In this document: positions 45,630 to 58,194 of the stretch, one piece after another
How the letters are laid out: each line of letters starts with the position of its first letter
How positions within the stretch are numbered: position 1 is the first letter of the stretch
From: Eulemur rufifrons
Lineage: Eukaryota; Chordata; Mammalia; Primates; Lemuridae
Assembly (NCBI RefSeq): GCF_041146395.1
Contig: NC_090989.1
Coordinates: 225,278,843 to 225,342,842, forward strand
Reading direction: 5' to 3'
DNA length: 64,000 bases
Translations under genes and position numbers: made by a program
Notes under the pieces: generated by a model
The model's input: only the letters and a program-made list of their open reading frames with translations
Told to the model about the DNA's origin: nothing
Databases searched by the model: none

Positions 45630-45990
45630 GAAATTATGTGGGCCTTAGTGGCTGCCTTGGCGGGTGGAAAATGGTAAAAGAGTTGCTGCATGACTTCTAA
45701 GGCTAAGTCGTAAAATGTACGTTTCCACTTGGCTCTCTTTCTTGGTATGCTCATCTGTAGCATCCAGTCGCCATGTTGTGAGGAAGCCCTGGACATGGCG
45801 GGTGGGTGGGGCCAGCAGCCAGCCTCAATCCCCAGATGTGTGAATGACTGAGCCTAGAGATAATTCCAGTGCCTACATTTTGAGCTGCTCCATTGACACC
45901 ATGTGAAGCAGAGATGAACCATCCTCACTGAACACCATCCAAATTGCAGAATTAATTGAAAGCAAAATAAATCTTGTTTGTTTTTAAATC
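45630..45990 (+). mobile_element. LTR-like remnant, probably MaLR/MLT-type
   Basis: TGACTTCTAAGGCTAAGTCG, TTGGCTCTCTTTCTTGG, CGCCATGTTGTGAGGAAGCCC and ATGACTGAGCCTAGAGATAATTCC lead to an end ATTGAAAGCAAAATAAATCTTG with an AATAAA signal. This order resembles an old mammalian LTR ending in a polyadenylation signal. The subfamily and limits are uncertain. Confidence 0.45.
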
Positions 45991-46033
45991 TTGTGCATGT
46001 GTGTGTGTGAAACTGGGGTGGTGCGGGGTGGGG

Positions 46034-46063
<30 letters not shown>
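46034..46063. repeat. (GA)n microsatellite
   Basis: GAGAGAGAAAGAGAGAGAG... follows a GTGTGTG and a G-rich stretch. Confidence 0.9.
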
Positions 46064-46064
<1 letters not shown>

Positions 46065-47999
46065 TATGAGAAAGTACGCATATGAATCTCAATTCACAAA
46101 CAATATTGAATCCCTGTATTTCCTAGAAATCAGTTTAATTTTTATTTTGTGTCCCTTCACTTCTGCACTATGGGCTACTCCACTTTGCTTATTATTTGAC
46201 TTTTTCTCCCACACTGAATCCCATTGAGATGCCTGGAGATCTTGACATTGACCTCTCCACTTAGGTCCCCATGCATTCCAGCCACGATGTCCCTTTGGGT
46301 TAGGATATATCTGTGGCTTCTGTGCTTTGTGTGGAATAAAGGTATCATCACAAGCTCAATTGCTTTCAACTCATATGACCAAGAGCACCCAAGAATAAGG
46401 ACTACAAAATCCTAACATTCTTGTTCTTCAGAAGTGGGAACCTCAGCTCTTGGAGGGATGGGTGAGAAGCCAGGGCTCAAGGCCTTGTGGCCTGACCTGT
46501 CACAGATCACAGTCTTGATGGAACAGAAATTCAGGAGCACCAGTGCTACAAGTCTAGCACATACACATCCCATCAGAGAAACCCCAGTTACCACTCTGAA
46601 GGGGACTTGAGGATTAAAGTCTTTTTGGTTGCTTGGTTTAATATTTCAACCTCCATCCATTGAGAGACACCAAGAACATCCTGTTGGCACAGGCTGCCAG
46701 GGTCCACCCTGCCAGTTGGTCAAACTGTTCCTGGAAGAAAAGTTTACTGGGCCATGAATATTGACGGCCACCTTCCAGAGCAGAGTTGGCCTCTGGTTCC
46801 CAGTTGCTGCCGTTCCACACAGATTGGTGCTGCCAGTCCATCAGCTGAACACAGCCCTTTCGGTTTAGCCATGGTGGGTGTGTGTAACTGAGCCCAGAGG
46901 ACAAACCCACGAAACTATGCATGTCTGCAGCCTCCTAGACACCCAGCAACCACCCTCCCCCGTCCCCTGTTCCCTGTCTTAGTTCTGTAATTTAAAAGTG
47001 AAAACAGAACCTCTACTCTGCTTTCTCACTCGCAGTAATTCTTGGTGAAGGATTACTGTCTGTCACCCTTTCTTCCTCACCGTAAACAGCATCAGCCTTT
47101 TCATTTTAAGCATTGACTGGGGAGACAATCAGTTTTCATCTGTACTTTCAGTCTGGTCTAGCAAGTGTTATAAGACTTCGGTTTATGCTCAGCAAGCCTG
47201 TGCCCGGTGGGGCAAAAGGGTACTCAGGACTGCCCTGTTTCTCAGCTCTGAGTTCATTGATTTGATACAGCTTCTTTTGTTACTGCTGAAATGGCGACAG
47301 GGAAGACTTGGATTAATAAGGGCATGAAATAAAATACATGTGTAAGATGTGGTAAATAACAAGGAAGGGGTGGGGGTGAGAAGCACAGAGCTGAGGAAGC
47401 TCGTTGCATAAAAATTGAGGTTTCTGTGGTCTCTGCTGTGGTTTATTTGGGAAATCGTGACATGGGCACCTCCGGAAATTCACTGAGGACAGTCGACTGA
47501 TAGATTTGCAAATCAAAAGTCATGCATGAGAAACTAATTTCCAGGTGAGCATGACCACTTAATTTAGAGTTCTTTTTCTGGCTAATGTTGCCACGGGGAC
47601 AATTTTTATAACGTAATGAATGAATGTACCATTTGTGTCACTCATGTTAGGCACTCTGGATTCTGTGGGGTGGGGAGTGAAATGGTCACTTGGCATAGGC
47701 AAAGACCCTCTTCAAGGGTTTTGTCTTTATTATAAGAGATGCCTAAACTGTTAGGAAAATAACAAAGAATCTGATAATGTTCTGTGGAGTTAATGTATTA
47801 TATAAATAATAATGATTAACTAAAAATGTCAATACTGTTGTTACTATTTTATCTAAGTGTTATGAGAAAACAAAGTAACAAAGTTCTTTCACAGTTGATA
47901 ACAATAAACGCAGCATTTTAGTTGCTGTGGCTTTCAATTATCACTGTCATTACAAAGAAGTTATGACATATTGGAGCCCCATCAGAGATTGTATAAAGA
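46064..47999. other. Unassigned non-coding stretch
   Basis: I see no gene or named repeat. Minus-strand frames at 46412-46594, 46638-46922, 47189-47386 and 47313-47516 show no domains. Confidence 0.45.
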
Positions 48000-48170
48000 G
48001 AAACAGGGCCAAATTCTTGACTTTGATGCTAAGTGAATGTATGACCTTTTACAGATCTATCAATCAAGGCCTCATATCTCATCTGTTAAATGAGTAAGTT
48101 AGTCTAGATACTTTTTATTTCCTTGTCATTTGTAAAAATTCTGTGATCTTAAGTCACAAAGATTTAATGA
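48000..48170 (+). repeat. MIR fragment, diverged
   Basis: TTGATGCTAAGTGAATGTATGACC, CCTCATATCTCATCTGTTAAATGAG and TTGTAAAAATTCTGTG are in the MIR order on the plus strand. Confidence 0.5.
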
Positions 48171-49167
48171 GCACTGATCCGAAGCAAAATGTGCAAGGTA
48201 AATTATTTATGTTGTATCTGACTAGGCCATCCGTGCATTGATGAGTGGTAGGGGAGCAATCTTAGGACTTAAGCTGTGACAGGGGAAGACAAACTTTAAT
48301 TGCCACCTCTTTAGCCTTTTCTTGCTTGTCAAAGGATTAGACCTATAGAAGTCATTGGGAGAATGTTCATTTTAATTACATGCAATTTAGTTATTTTAAG
48401 TGGCATCCTTAGACAAGGGGAAGGTGAACTGAAATTCCTTCAGCATATACTAGCACATACTAGAGCACAAAATCTTGCTGAATTGTGGGACAGGCTTCTT
48501 CCAAAGGTTCCTTATCAGATGTTCTTAACTGCTGCAGTAGATGTGTCTACTACCTTCATATTTTCTAACTGCCAAAAAAGGCATATTCAGTTTGTCTTTT
48601 AAAAATTATCAGAAAGCATCACAGTTATTTGAGATTTGCAACAGAGTTCACACACTCCTTGTTTACAGATGATTTTTCCTTAATGTATTTATATGCCATC
48701 TTACACTTTTATTTGCTTATTACTATAAAAATAATATAACGTTACAGTAAGCTTAAAAAGCAATATTAAGCTCCCATAATATTTTAATCTCCAAATAACT
48801 CTTATTTTTGCATATTTGTCTCCAGTCATCTCAGTGAAAAATTTGTATTTACACAGTTATAATCATTCTGTTTTGGGTTGTATAAATCTCTTTTTGTTAC
48901 GATTGGTGTAAGTAATTTTATACTTACCGGGATATTCTTTAGGCTGAAGAGTATTTGTATAGGTTCTTGTGCGTGCTTGAATTTTCCGTTTCCTCTTCAT
49001 TTCTTTTGATATCCCCTTTTTGAAGGAATTAATTCAGGACAAAATAAAAAGAAAGGCTAAAGAGGAAAATTGAATAAGGCAATCACCAAGTGAATGAATT
49101 AGGATACACTCTTTCTCCAGAGGCTGGAAGTCAAATGCAGAAGGAAGCATGTATTACCTGATCATTC
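48171..49167. other. Unassigned non-coding stretch
   Basis: No gene or named repeat is visible. A small near-repeat CATATACTAGCACATACTAG lies near 48444. Confidence 0.45.
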
Positions 49168-49461
49168 CTTTTTTTCTTTTTAAAACAAGGTCTCACCCTG
49201 TCACCTGGGCTAGAGTGCATTGGCATCCTCATAGCTCACTGAAACCTTGAACTTCTGGGCTAAAACAATCCTCCTGTCTCAGCCTTCTGAGTAGCTGGGA
49301 CTACAGGCACACACCACTGCGCCTGGCTAATTTTTCTATTTTTTGTGGAGATGGGATCTCGCTCTTGCTCAGGCTGGTCTCAAACTCCCAACCTCAAGCA
49401 ATCCTCCTGCCTCGGCCTCCCAAAGTGCTAGGAATGCAGGCATGAGCCACTGTGCCTGACC
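49168..49461 (-). mobile_element. Older Alu (AluJ-like)
   Basis: It reads CAAGGTCTCACCCTGTCACC at the left arm and ends GAGCCACTGTGCCTGACC. The left arm lacks the lemur GTGCCGTGG wording and carries GAGTGCATTGGCATCC. The short degraded tail and divergence indicate an older copy. Confidence 0.9.
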
Positions 49462-50609
49462 CTCATTGTTCTTAAAAGAGGAAGAAAGAAGGACTTATTC
49501 TATGTGGAAACAAGGAATTTTCTCAGCTTGCTCTGTAGTCTTCATCTTCCTTGTGCCTAAATTTTTGCTTTTGGCTTTCTTCCTCAATTAAATAAAGGTT
49601 ATCCACATGTTTTTCACTTTGAGCTCTGTTCATGAAGCTGGTACCTGTGTCTGTATTTATGAAAAGGATGGTCTCCTGTTTGACCAATAGATTATTTGGT
49701 CAAATGCTGAAAATGACTGCACTACTTACTGGGCTGCCCTACCATTGTTGTTATCCAGAGACTTCCAAGGTTCTAGAATCACAGGCATTAGAGATTAGCA
49801 GGATCCACAACACAAGTATTTCCAATTGAGTCATTCACCAGCTTTCAGTCTTCTAGGGGTAAGGGGCTCACTACCTAAATATGGGTCTATTCTATTAGAG
49901 GTACAAATTCAAATAGCTATGGGAGTTGATCAGGTAACATAGATGAATAAAACAAGCCTGGAATAAGAAAATCAAATGCAGAAATAGATTCAAACCATTT
50001 TTATTATTACTGAACTGTGGCATAAGGATGTAACATGATATAAATATATAAATATGTAAATATTTTAAATCCAAAATAGAAAAAATACAAATTGAAAAAT
50101 AGAAACATTGATTCTTTCAACACAGCATCCTTTGTATGCATATTAAACCCATATGCCTTCTCTCATTTTTCTGGAAATGTGGCTTTTTCAATCTGTCTTT
50201 TATTTTCCTACACTTGATATAGATGCAGGTTCAGAGAAATAATTCTCTACCATAAGAAAAAAAAAAGTTGGTGAATATGATGCTAAGTGGCAACTGATAT
50301 TAAACCCCAAAGCCAGGAAGGCAGTAAGACAGTGGTGGGGTCTGTGGTGACCTGGAGGGCCCATTCTCCCCACAAAGTGGGCAGCTACTACTCAACTCCA
50401 GACAATTGTTGACATGTGCTGACACATAGGAATGCGGCCCTGGTTACCAATCTTCCCTTTGCTAGAGAAAAGCTAGGAATCTGGATTTTTAGTAGACTCA
50501 TCTAACTTTTAAATGTTTTCTATTTTAAAACACAGTATGGGACAAAAAAAAAAAAAAAGAAAAGAAAAAAAAAAGAAACATGTCTGGAGGCTAGATGACA
50601 TCCCTACAC
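49462..50609. other. Unassigned stretch with an A-rich run
   Basis: No gene or named repeat is visible. An A-rich low-complexity run (A)n-GAAAAGAAAA lies at 50547-50578, directly before the hAT-like relic. AT-rich sequence dominates 49980-50120. Confidence 0.45.
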
Positions 50610-50834
50610 CAGGGATTGGCAATCTGCGGCCTGAAGGCCAAATCCAGCCCACCGCATGCCTATTTTTGTAAATAAAGTTTTATTGGAACACCACCTTGCT
50701 TATTTGTTCATGTATTGCCTATGGCTGCTTTCACACTATAGTGACAGAGTTCAATAGTTGCCACAGAGATACGGCCTACAAAAACTGAGATACATACTAT
50801 CTGGAACTTTATTGAAAAAGTTGGTTGACCTCTT
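50610..50834. mobile_element. Non-autonomous hAT-type relic, second copy
   Basis: CAGGGATTGGCAATCTGCGGCC at the left, TTTTTGTAAATAAAGTTTTATTGG and ATTGCCTATGGCTGCTTTC inside, and GTTGGTTGACCTCTT at the right match the same MITE as at 3858. This copy keeps more of the middle. Confidence 0.75.
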
Positions 50835-51254
50835 ATCCGCAAATACTCTTTAACTGTTAGAGATGCCTTCCTTATTTTGAATTAAGGTCTGCCTTTCTAT
50901 AACTTTCAATAGTTCTTGTGTTCTGTTCCTGATCACCTTTGGATATTCCATAGAAGACATTTGAACCCTCCTGAGATTATTTAGTCATAAGACTACTTGG
51001 GATGGGTTGAGCATCTTCCTGGTCCAAAAGCCATCACTCTAATCATAACTGTCTTCTTGGATAAGTGGTGTACTTTAGAATAATCTGAGACTCTATATAT
51101 TCATTCAGAAAGTGGGTGGAGCTTGTTGGCAAATTGCAGAACCAAAAAAAAAAAAGCCCCAGAGGTGATCGACAGTAGTGGTGGGTGGATTGCTACAGGT
51201 TATATGGATTCAACCAATGAGAGGCTGACGGATGGCATGTCCCCATTCAGCCTC
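50835..51254. other. Unassigned non-coding stretch
   Basis: Nothing is recognised here. The start of the 133-codon frame at 51123 lies here, but most of that frame runs through the L2 that follows. Confidence 0.4.
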
Positions 51255-51800
51255 AACTCCCAGAATAGTTCCACATTTTGTTCCATGGGCTACAATGTTC
51301 TCCATGATCCAATCTGGTCTCTCCATCTCAACTCTTACTTCTCTCTCCTACACTCATATTGCTTTGGTCACACGGTTCTTTTTCCAACTGCTCAGACTTT
51401 GCAAGCTCTTTCCTATCTTAGACTGGGCACTTGCTTTTTTTTCCTGCCTGACACACTTGCCCTCATCTCTTCACAAGGGGTAAGTTCTTACCTTTTGGAT
51501 TTTAACCTAATGTCACCCCCTTAAAGACACTGTTCCTGACCACCCTCTTTAGGATGGCACATCTACTTCTAGAAATTATCTTTTAGCACAATTGTCCATT
51601 TATCAAAATCCTAGCACTTATTTGTGATACTCTTGCTTATTTATATGTACTTGAGTTTATTGGCGGTCTCCTTTATGTCAATAGAGGAGATGTAAGTATT
51701 TTAAGACCAAGACTCCTCTAGTCTTATTCATTGTTTTTTTCTAGTACTTAGCAAGTTGTAGGTACTCAAAAATATTCGAGGAATGAATAAATTGTACACC
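51255..51800 (+). repeat. L2 LINE 3' portion
   Basis: TTTGCAAGCTCTTTCC, TAAAGACACTGTTCCTGACCACCC, AGAAATTATCTTTTAGCAC and GTAGGTACTCAAAAATATTCGAGGAATGAATAAATT follow an L2 on the plus strand, from the end of ORF2 into the 3' tail. The plus-strand frames 51123-51524 and 51232-51483 run through it and are not host genes. Confidence 0.8.
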
Positions 51801-52149
51801 AGCAGTAGTTTGGCATTGTAAGAATTACACTCCCAATTATTTTGTTTGACAAATGAACTTGCAAAATCCATCTATAGCATCTTGAAAAAAATAAACTCCT
51901 TACTTTGAGAGAATACTTTGAATTAAATTGTTTCTGCTTACTAATAACTCAATATTTCTATGTTTGGCAACGGCATGTTTTAGGTGTATTGTTAATGGAA
52001 ACCAGTAATCATGCACCAGTATGTTGATTATTAACTAAATTATTAAGGAGACTATTTCCTATACGATGCTTTGTCATACACAAAACCTGTATCCTAAAAG
52101 CCCCTGCTTTGCAATTCTCCCACAAGATGAAAATCAGAGGGACATCAGT

Positions 52150-52290
52150 GATTTTTCATTTTATTTCACTGATGAGGAAACTGAAGCCCACAGAGATTTC
52201 TCAAGGTTACTTAACTAATTAGCTGCAGAGTCAGGAGGACAAGTGAAGTTGCTACATTCTCCCTGTCTGTGTACTTAATCTGCTGCATTT
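52150..52290 (-). repeat. MIR fragment
   Basis: CACTGATGAGGAAACTGAAGCCCACAGAG and TTAACTAATTAGCTGCAGAGTCAGGAGG are a minus-strand MIR core. Confidence 0.7.
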
Positions 52291-52752
52291 CTTTCCCCTT
52301 TGTTGGTGGTTAGTTTATTTTATAACTGCTCGGTATAAGAACACCACATATCTGAATAACAGTACTGTTCTCTCTACAGAATATCCATCACATGCATGTT
52401 CTGCTAGATCCACAACAATCCTACCAGAAAATTCAAATAATTACTATGAACTTTTCTTTTTAAATTTGAGGAGTGATTAAATGTGATTTTGGATAGCAGT
52501 AATGAAGTGATCCATGTTTCACAGGTAGAATGTGGCAGAAATGGAGTTTAAAGCTGGATCTTTTCTAGTGTTCTTTTCCTTTGGTGTGGTACTTGACCAT
52601 CCTTATTCTTCTATTATAAGGTCTGGAATTTAATACTGAGCTCAGTGATCAATAAAAATGCAGGTGCTGAATACAGACTAAGAACTCTTAAGATGATTTA
52701 CTGAAATATTAGGTGTTTGCAGATTTATAACAATGACAAAAACTTTATATAC

Positions 52753-52776
52753 TTCTCTCTCTCTATATATATATAT
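52753..52776. repeat. (CT)n-(AT)n microsatellite
   Basis: CTCTCTCTCTATATATATATAT is a short compound simple repeat at the edge of the next MIR. Confidence 0.85.
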
Positions 52777-53025
52777 GGTCATTATCTAAGCAATTTATAT
52801 GTATTAACTCGTGTAATCTTAGCAAAAATCCCATGAGGTAGATGCTATGCCTATACCCATTTTAAAATTGGGGAAACTGAGGCACAGAGAGATTTTTTTT
52901 TTTTTTTTTTTTAACCACCTTGTCCAAAGCAACACAGATAATGAGTGGTAAAGTTATAATTTGAAGCCAGGCAGCCTGGCTCCAGAATCCATTCTCTGAA
53001 CAACTATACCAGGCTGCTTTCTGGT
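52777..53025 (-). repeat. MIR SINE with a T-run inside
   Basis: AATTTATATGTATTAACTCGTGTAATC, ATTGGGGAAACTGAGGCACAGAGAG, GTCCAAAGCAACACAGATAATGAGTGG and CAGCCTGGCTCCAGAATCC follow a complete MIR on the minus strand. About 20 T at 52892-52911 interrupt the GAGAG-TTAA core, a later expansion. Confidence 0.85.
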
Positions 53026-53694
53026 GTAAAGAACTATAAAGCTGCAGTAATGGGCACGTTATGAGGCTGAGCTTAAGCCCTGGAGAGCTCAGATCAATAG
53101 GGCGTGGCAGAATTCTAGGCTACTGGGGTACTTGTCTCCTCTCCTGCATTTCTGTCTTGGCCGAGAGAGAGGAGACCTCTGCTCTCTCCTGGGGGATATG
53201 TTGGGGAAAGTGCTTTGCTCCTCATGCAACCAGCGAACTGGCTCTTCTTCCTGGAGACGGAGGGACATGTTCAGCCTGAGATGCGGAAAGCCTGTCCTAC
53301 ATCAGGTCGCACTAATCACACATAACAAACCTGGCTCACTGGGGGAGGTGCTCCGTACCACAGTTTGGGGCTAGAGACCCTGTTAGTACTAATCAGCATG
53401 CCGTTTGCTAGTGTCACTACTGCTTATCAGCCTCACGAACCGGCGGTTTTCCTTAATGGTTGGGAGAGGATTTAGGTGTTTGGGAATTTGGCCAAGTATC
53501 TTTCCTTTGCAGCGCAGAGAACGGTGGGGGCAGTGAGGAGAAGGGGTTCAGCGTAGAGACACTGAAGGCAGGGAGGTCATTTTGAGGCTTTGGCGCTCAC
53601 AGATAAGAGAATGGAGAGGACAGGTCCCTAAAATAAGACAGTTTTGTACATTCTACCGAGGGGAACAGAATGCAGAGTAAGAGCAGATTTCATT
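53026..53694. other. Unassigned stretch, moderately GC-rich
   Basis: Two overlapping plus-strand frames (53061-53279, 53132-53374) contain no domain that I recognise. No repeat can be named. Confidence 0.4.
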
Positions 53695-54000
53695 CACTGT
53701 GCAAATATTTGTTGGATCTACCATGTGCCCAGGTCTTGGACACCCAGCATCGAACAAAACATACATTGCCCCTGCTCATGCAGGGCTTCCATTCGAGTCT
53801 CCTGAAAAGGAACAGACAACAAACAAGTGAACAGATGAACAGGATTTCAGAGAGGAAGTACACTGAAGGAAAAACAAATTGACAGAGTGACCAGTGAAGG
53901 GCAGGAGAGGGCTGACTTCAAGTTAGGTGGTCAGGGCAGGGAGCCCTCCCTAGAGAGGTGACGTTTGAGTGATGAGGAGCCAGCCTCGTGAGCCTCCGGG
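53695..54000 (-). repeat. L2 LINE 3' fragment
   Basis: GTGCAAATATTTGTTGGATC, CATCGAACAAAACATACATTGCCCC, GAACAGACAACAAACAAGTG and GGGAGCCCTCCCTAGAGAGGTGACGTTTGAG follow the reversed L2 from its 3' tail inward. Confidence 0.75.
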
Positions 54001-54109
54001 AAGAGTGTTGTCACAGAGAGAACTGCGCCACCACCTGCCTCTTCCTTTCCCTCCCATCGCAGCCACATGGTCAATTTCCCAAATGCCTCTTCCATCTCGG
54101 AGGGTGTGT

Positions 54110-54550
54110 CTGCTCTTGTCTCTTTTAATAGTTTGCCTGATTCCACCAGTGAAGGAAACTCTAGCATTAGCAGATGTCAGTAAACAGTATCGGGTGCCTT
54201 GTTGAAACGGCAGCCCCTCTCTCCTGTGAATTTCTGAGTCCAATCAAAAAAGAAATGAGGCTAGTTTGGCATGATGTTTTCCAGTGAGCCCACTACTGCC
54301 TTTGCTGAGAGCTCAGAGCCATCTGTTTAATAATCTATGCTTGAAATCACACAGGGGTTGATGTCATACGCCTTGGGATTGAGTATTTGAGATTCACCAG
54401 TCCCCCTCTTTTGAAAATCTGGACAACATTTGTAAGTTTGCAATCTTCTGGAATCACACCTGCTTTCTATGCTTCCTCTAGGAGGGCTGATGCTGGTTCT
54501 GTGACCACAGCTGCAAGTTCTTTTAATACCCTGGGATCTTGATGTGCGGC
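54110..54550 (-). pseudogene. CR1/L3-type LINE reverse-transcriptase relic
   Basis: Read on the minus strand, the order of words follows the RT region of an L3/CR1 LINE: GGTATTAAAAGAACTTGCAGC, AACAAATGTTGTCC-like sequence (plus strand ACAACATTTGTAAG), CAGATTTTCAAAAGAGGG, then AATGAGGCTAGTTTGGC-like sequence on the plus strand. The protein frame is broken by stops and shifts. L3 is an ancient CR1-clade element, distinct from L2, and dead in mammals. The assignment is from word order, and the edges are approximate. Confidence 0.6.
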
Positions 54551-56094
54551 ACAGGAAACCTCAACCCGCTCTCTGCAGCCATCTCCTCTGTCTCGCCTTT
54601 TCTTGCTTTGGCAACAGCCCTCTGCCATTAATGTATTTGTTATATGTGGTTTTCTGATTAGGAAAGTAATACATGTTGTGGCAAATTGTGAAAGATATAA
54701 AAGCAGGGAAAAAAATCACTCATGTTCCAAATATTCCTAGTGATGATTACTTTTAGCATTTTGGGATGTATCTTTCTAGCTTTCCTTTCATCGCTGCCCC
54801 CATACACATATATATGTGCTGACACACACATTCATATACATCCACATGCAAATACATACATGTCCATATGTTTATATTTTAAAAATTGAGATAGTAATGC
54901 ACAATCTGCAGTGTAGTATGATTTTTTTCACTTAAACTATATTGTCAGCATTAATCGTTACAGGTTGAAAATTGCTTTTTTTGATGGAAAGAAAATAGGA
55001 TTGATGAGTTCCTTTTTCTCTTTGCCATACAGCAACGTATTCCTTGTCTCAAGTAGAAGTAATGCACCAATTCTGCACTTTTACACTTTCTGTGCTGACC
55101 ATGACTAAGGAAGTCCCTTGGATGGCCTCCTGCAGTGGCAGGGCCTTTTTTTGGAGATAGAGTCCAGTAGGAAAAGCCCATTTTCCTGCCTCTCTTGGGA
55201 CTTTCAAAACTTGTGTTATCCTTGTGGCAGGGCTGTGACACTGTCTTGCATTTGGGATTGTGGAACACTTTAGTCAGTATATTTGTTTAAGTAACTTACT
55301 CCAGGTAATAGTTTCATGCAAGCTAGCAGAGCCTCCGTTCATAGGTCTCCTGGGAGTATCTGAAAGAGGAGACCAGCATTCCTTCTAAAAACTTATATTA
55401 AGACTTACAACTTACAAAAATTGGTATATAATATACACGTCCAGCAATAAGTGAGGAGATGTCTTACAGGTGTTGGAGATTTGTGGGCCATCTCAGTCTG
55501 CAAAACCCATCAGCGCATCAACGACCCCTGTTTCTGCTCCTGAACTGATGGGAGATTATAGGCTGTGTTGACTTTGATGTTGAGCCTTCCAACTTCCTAG
55601 CTCTTCTTGCAGTCTCTGCTCCCTGAACCTTCCTAGTTCAATACTGCACGGATTCTCACTGAGCTCTGCAGTGCATTCTTGTACTGAATACTCCTCCCTC
55701 CCCAAACACACACTAAACATTGGAGTCATTAATAGTAAACTCTATACTTCAACTAAGCTAGATTCTCCTCTTTTTGCCAAGAATCCAGGGGCCCTGATTC
55801 TGTGCACAACCTGTGTATTGCAGGACCCTTGTCAATATCATGGAGTGAATGGAATGAAGAATTTAATTCTTTTTTTTTTTTCCCACAGAAGTAGGCAGTT
55901 GTTTGTGTCCTTTTCCACATCTCCCTGAAGAATTATTTCAGGTCTTTCTTTGGCTATTCTAGAGAGTTGGTCCTCTAAGAACCATTCTCTGTAGTATGTT
56001 TCTACATTGCATCTCATTAGAGTCAGTTATATACTTTTTTCCAGTTTATGTAAATACTATGTATCCATCTGAGTTCATCAGGGTGGCCTTTTTG
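54551..56094. other. Mostly unassigned, with a repeat-like block
   Basis: At 54640-54960 the words GGAAAGTAATACATGTTG, TTACTTTTAGCATTTTGGGATGTATC and TTTTTTTCACTTAAACTATATTGTCAGC give a dispersed-repeat impression without a name. A CA/TA-rich run lies near 54800-54870. No gene is seen. The 105-codon minus frame at 54951-55268 is unsupported. Confidence 0.35.
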
Positions 56095-56200
56095 TAGCTC
56101 ACAACTACATTGTAAGCTCCAGGATAGCAGGGGCCATGTCTGCTGGCCATGCTCTCTCTTCAGGGTCTATCGGGATGCCCAGGATAAAGTAGATGTTTAG
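56095..56200 (+). repeat. L2 3'-end fragment
   Basis: CATTGTAAGCTCCAGGATAGCAGGGGCCATGTCTG and GTTTAGTAAATATTTATT are the plus-strand end of an L2. It abuts the opposite-strand L2 that follows, tail to tail. Confidence 0.7.
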
Positions 56201-57432
56201 TAAATATTTATTCACTAATTTGACAATTACAACTTGACTACTTACAATATGCCAGGAAGTGTTTTAAAAACTTGGGGCATCCTAGTCAATGAAACAGACA
56301 AAAATCTTTGTATTTATGGAGCTTAAATTCTCATTGAGGAAGACAGACAATGAAAAATAATTATAATAAATAAGTTATATGGTATGTTAGAACATGGTAA
56401 GTGCTATTTAAAAATAAAGTAAGGGAACAGATAAAGCATGCTGGGAGTTGACAATTATAAATTGGGTGGTTGTGGGAGGCCTCATTTAAAAAGGTGATGT
56501 TTGAGCAAAGACTGGAGGGCAGTGAGGCATTAGCTATGTGCTGTCTGGGGTTGTCTGCAGGCAGAGAGCATCTAGGACAGAGGCCCTAGGAAAGATGGGA
56601 GCTTGTTTGACAAATTCAAAGAACAGCAAGAAGATCAGTGAACATGCAAAACTGAGAGGGAAAATATTGAGATGGAGTCATAGTGGAAACAATTGAAAGG
56701 ATGAAATTGCCATCAGCTGAAGTGGGAAGGACTGCATGCGGAGTAACATTGTGGTGGGGGAAGATAAGAAGTCCACCTGGGGTGTGTTAACTTTGAGGTG
56801 ACTATTAGACATCTAAGTGGAGAGGTTGAGGAGGCAGTTAGATATATAAGTCTGCTATTTATTTATTAAGGAGACAATGTCTTGCTCTGTTGCCCAGGCT
56901 AGAGTGCAGTGGTATCCTCACAGCTCACAGCAACGTCAAACTCCTGGGCTTAAGTGATCCTCCTGCCTCAGCCTCCTGAGTAGCTGGGACTAAAGGTGTG
57001 CACCACCACGCCGGGCTAATGTTTTTTAAAAAAAATTTTGAGAGATGGTGATCTCACTGTGTTGCTTAGGCTGGTGTCAAACTCCTGGCCTCAAGTGATC
57101 CTCTTGCCTTGGGCTCCCAAAGTGCTAGGATTACAGGCGTGAGCCACTGTCCCCTGCCTGGCCAAGTCTGCCAATTTAGAAGAATGGGCTGAGCTAAAAA
57201 TTTGGTAGATTTCAGTAAATAGGTGGTTTTAAAGCTAAGAGACATGATTTCAAGTGACTGTAAATACAGAGAAGTGGAGGGACCAATGATGGGGACCTGG
57301 TATACTCTAATGGAAGGAAATCTAGGAGAAGAAACCAGCAAAAAAGACTGAGAAGGAATGACCAGTAAGGATGGAGGAAAACCAAGAGATTTCAATGACT
57401 GGAAGCCAAGAAGAGAAAGATTGAACAAAAGC
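56201..57432 (-). repeat. Long L2 LINE fragment split by an Alu
   Basis: From the left, GTTTGAGCAAAGACTGGAGGGC, CAGGCAGAGAGCATC and GAGGTGACTATTAGACATC precede the Alu. After it, GGACCAATGATGGGG, GGAAGGAAATCTAGGAGAAG, AAAAAGACTGAGAAGGAATGACC and ACTGGAAGCCAAGAAGAG continue in the order of a reversed L2. The two parts, 56201-56855 and 57164-57432, are one element. The 122-codon minus frame at 57066-57434 spans Alu and L2. Confidence 0.8.
56856..57163 (-). mobile_element. Older Alu inserted in L2
   Basis: GGAGACAATGTCTTGCTCTG begins the left arm and GAGCCACTGTCCCCTGCCTGGCC ends the copy. AAGTCTGC at 56848-56855 and 57164-57171 is the target-site duplication. The divergence indicates an older copy. 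Confidence 0.93.
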
Positions 57433-58194
57433 ATTTAGTGTACTCCTTTTGATAGATTTTTTTAAAAACTTATTTTCTTTTCTTGTGGGTTATACTTTTC
57501 TCACTTCAGCTACTTCTTAATAATGGTTTTAGTGTTCCCATAGTTCTGAATATTTTTATTTCTGACTTCCTTTATTATCATAATGGATCATTGATAATAA
57601 AAGTATTGTCTTTTCCAACAGCTACTCCTGGACCCAATTCCATTTGTGCTAACGTTCTTTGGCTTACAGGGAAATGAAACAGTCATGTGAGCATTTTCAT
57701 GCAGTCATAAGACTGACTGAGGCACCTACACAGGACACAGAGATAAACTATGAACATTAAAAGGAACCTGGAAATATTATATCTGATATCATTTTATCCA
57801 AGTCTCTTTATGTGCTGTTAACCTTCATGTATCACATCAATTGCTCATTCTTAGGAACTGAAGAACATACATCAGAATGAAACCATCAATCAATAGATGT
57901 AAAAATCTTATATTGATGAATAATATCAGTTAAAATGAAAAGAAAGAGGATTACTATGTAATCCTCTATAATAAGTACAATTAGATTTAATATAAAATTT
58001 CTAGTGTAGTAATGGAACTCCAAATAGTCGTTTGAGGAACTTTGTTATATAGGTCACTATGGTAGATGTGAGGGTAATTCACAGAAATGAAAGACATGAT
58101 CTCTGCCTGTGTTCTTGGCAATGGGTAAGCTGCCAGTGACTTGAGACTGTCATCATGGCAGAATGGATATAAAAATTGCTTAATAATTTACTGG
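57433..58194. other. Unassigned non-coding stretch
   Basis: AT-rich sequence without a gene or named repeat. Confidence 0.45.

Noticed and set aside
51123..51524. 133-codon plus-strand frame as a possible gene
   Set aside because: Most of it runs through a plus-strand L2 fragment.
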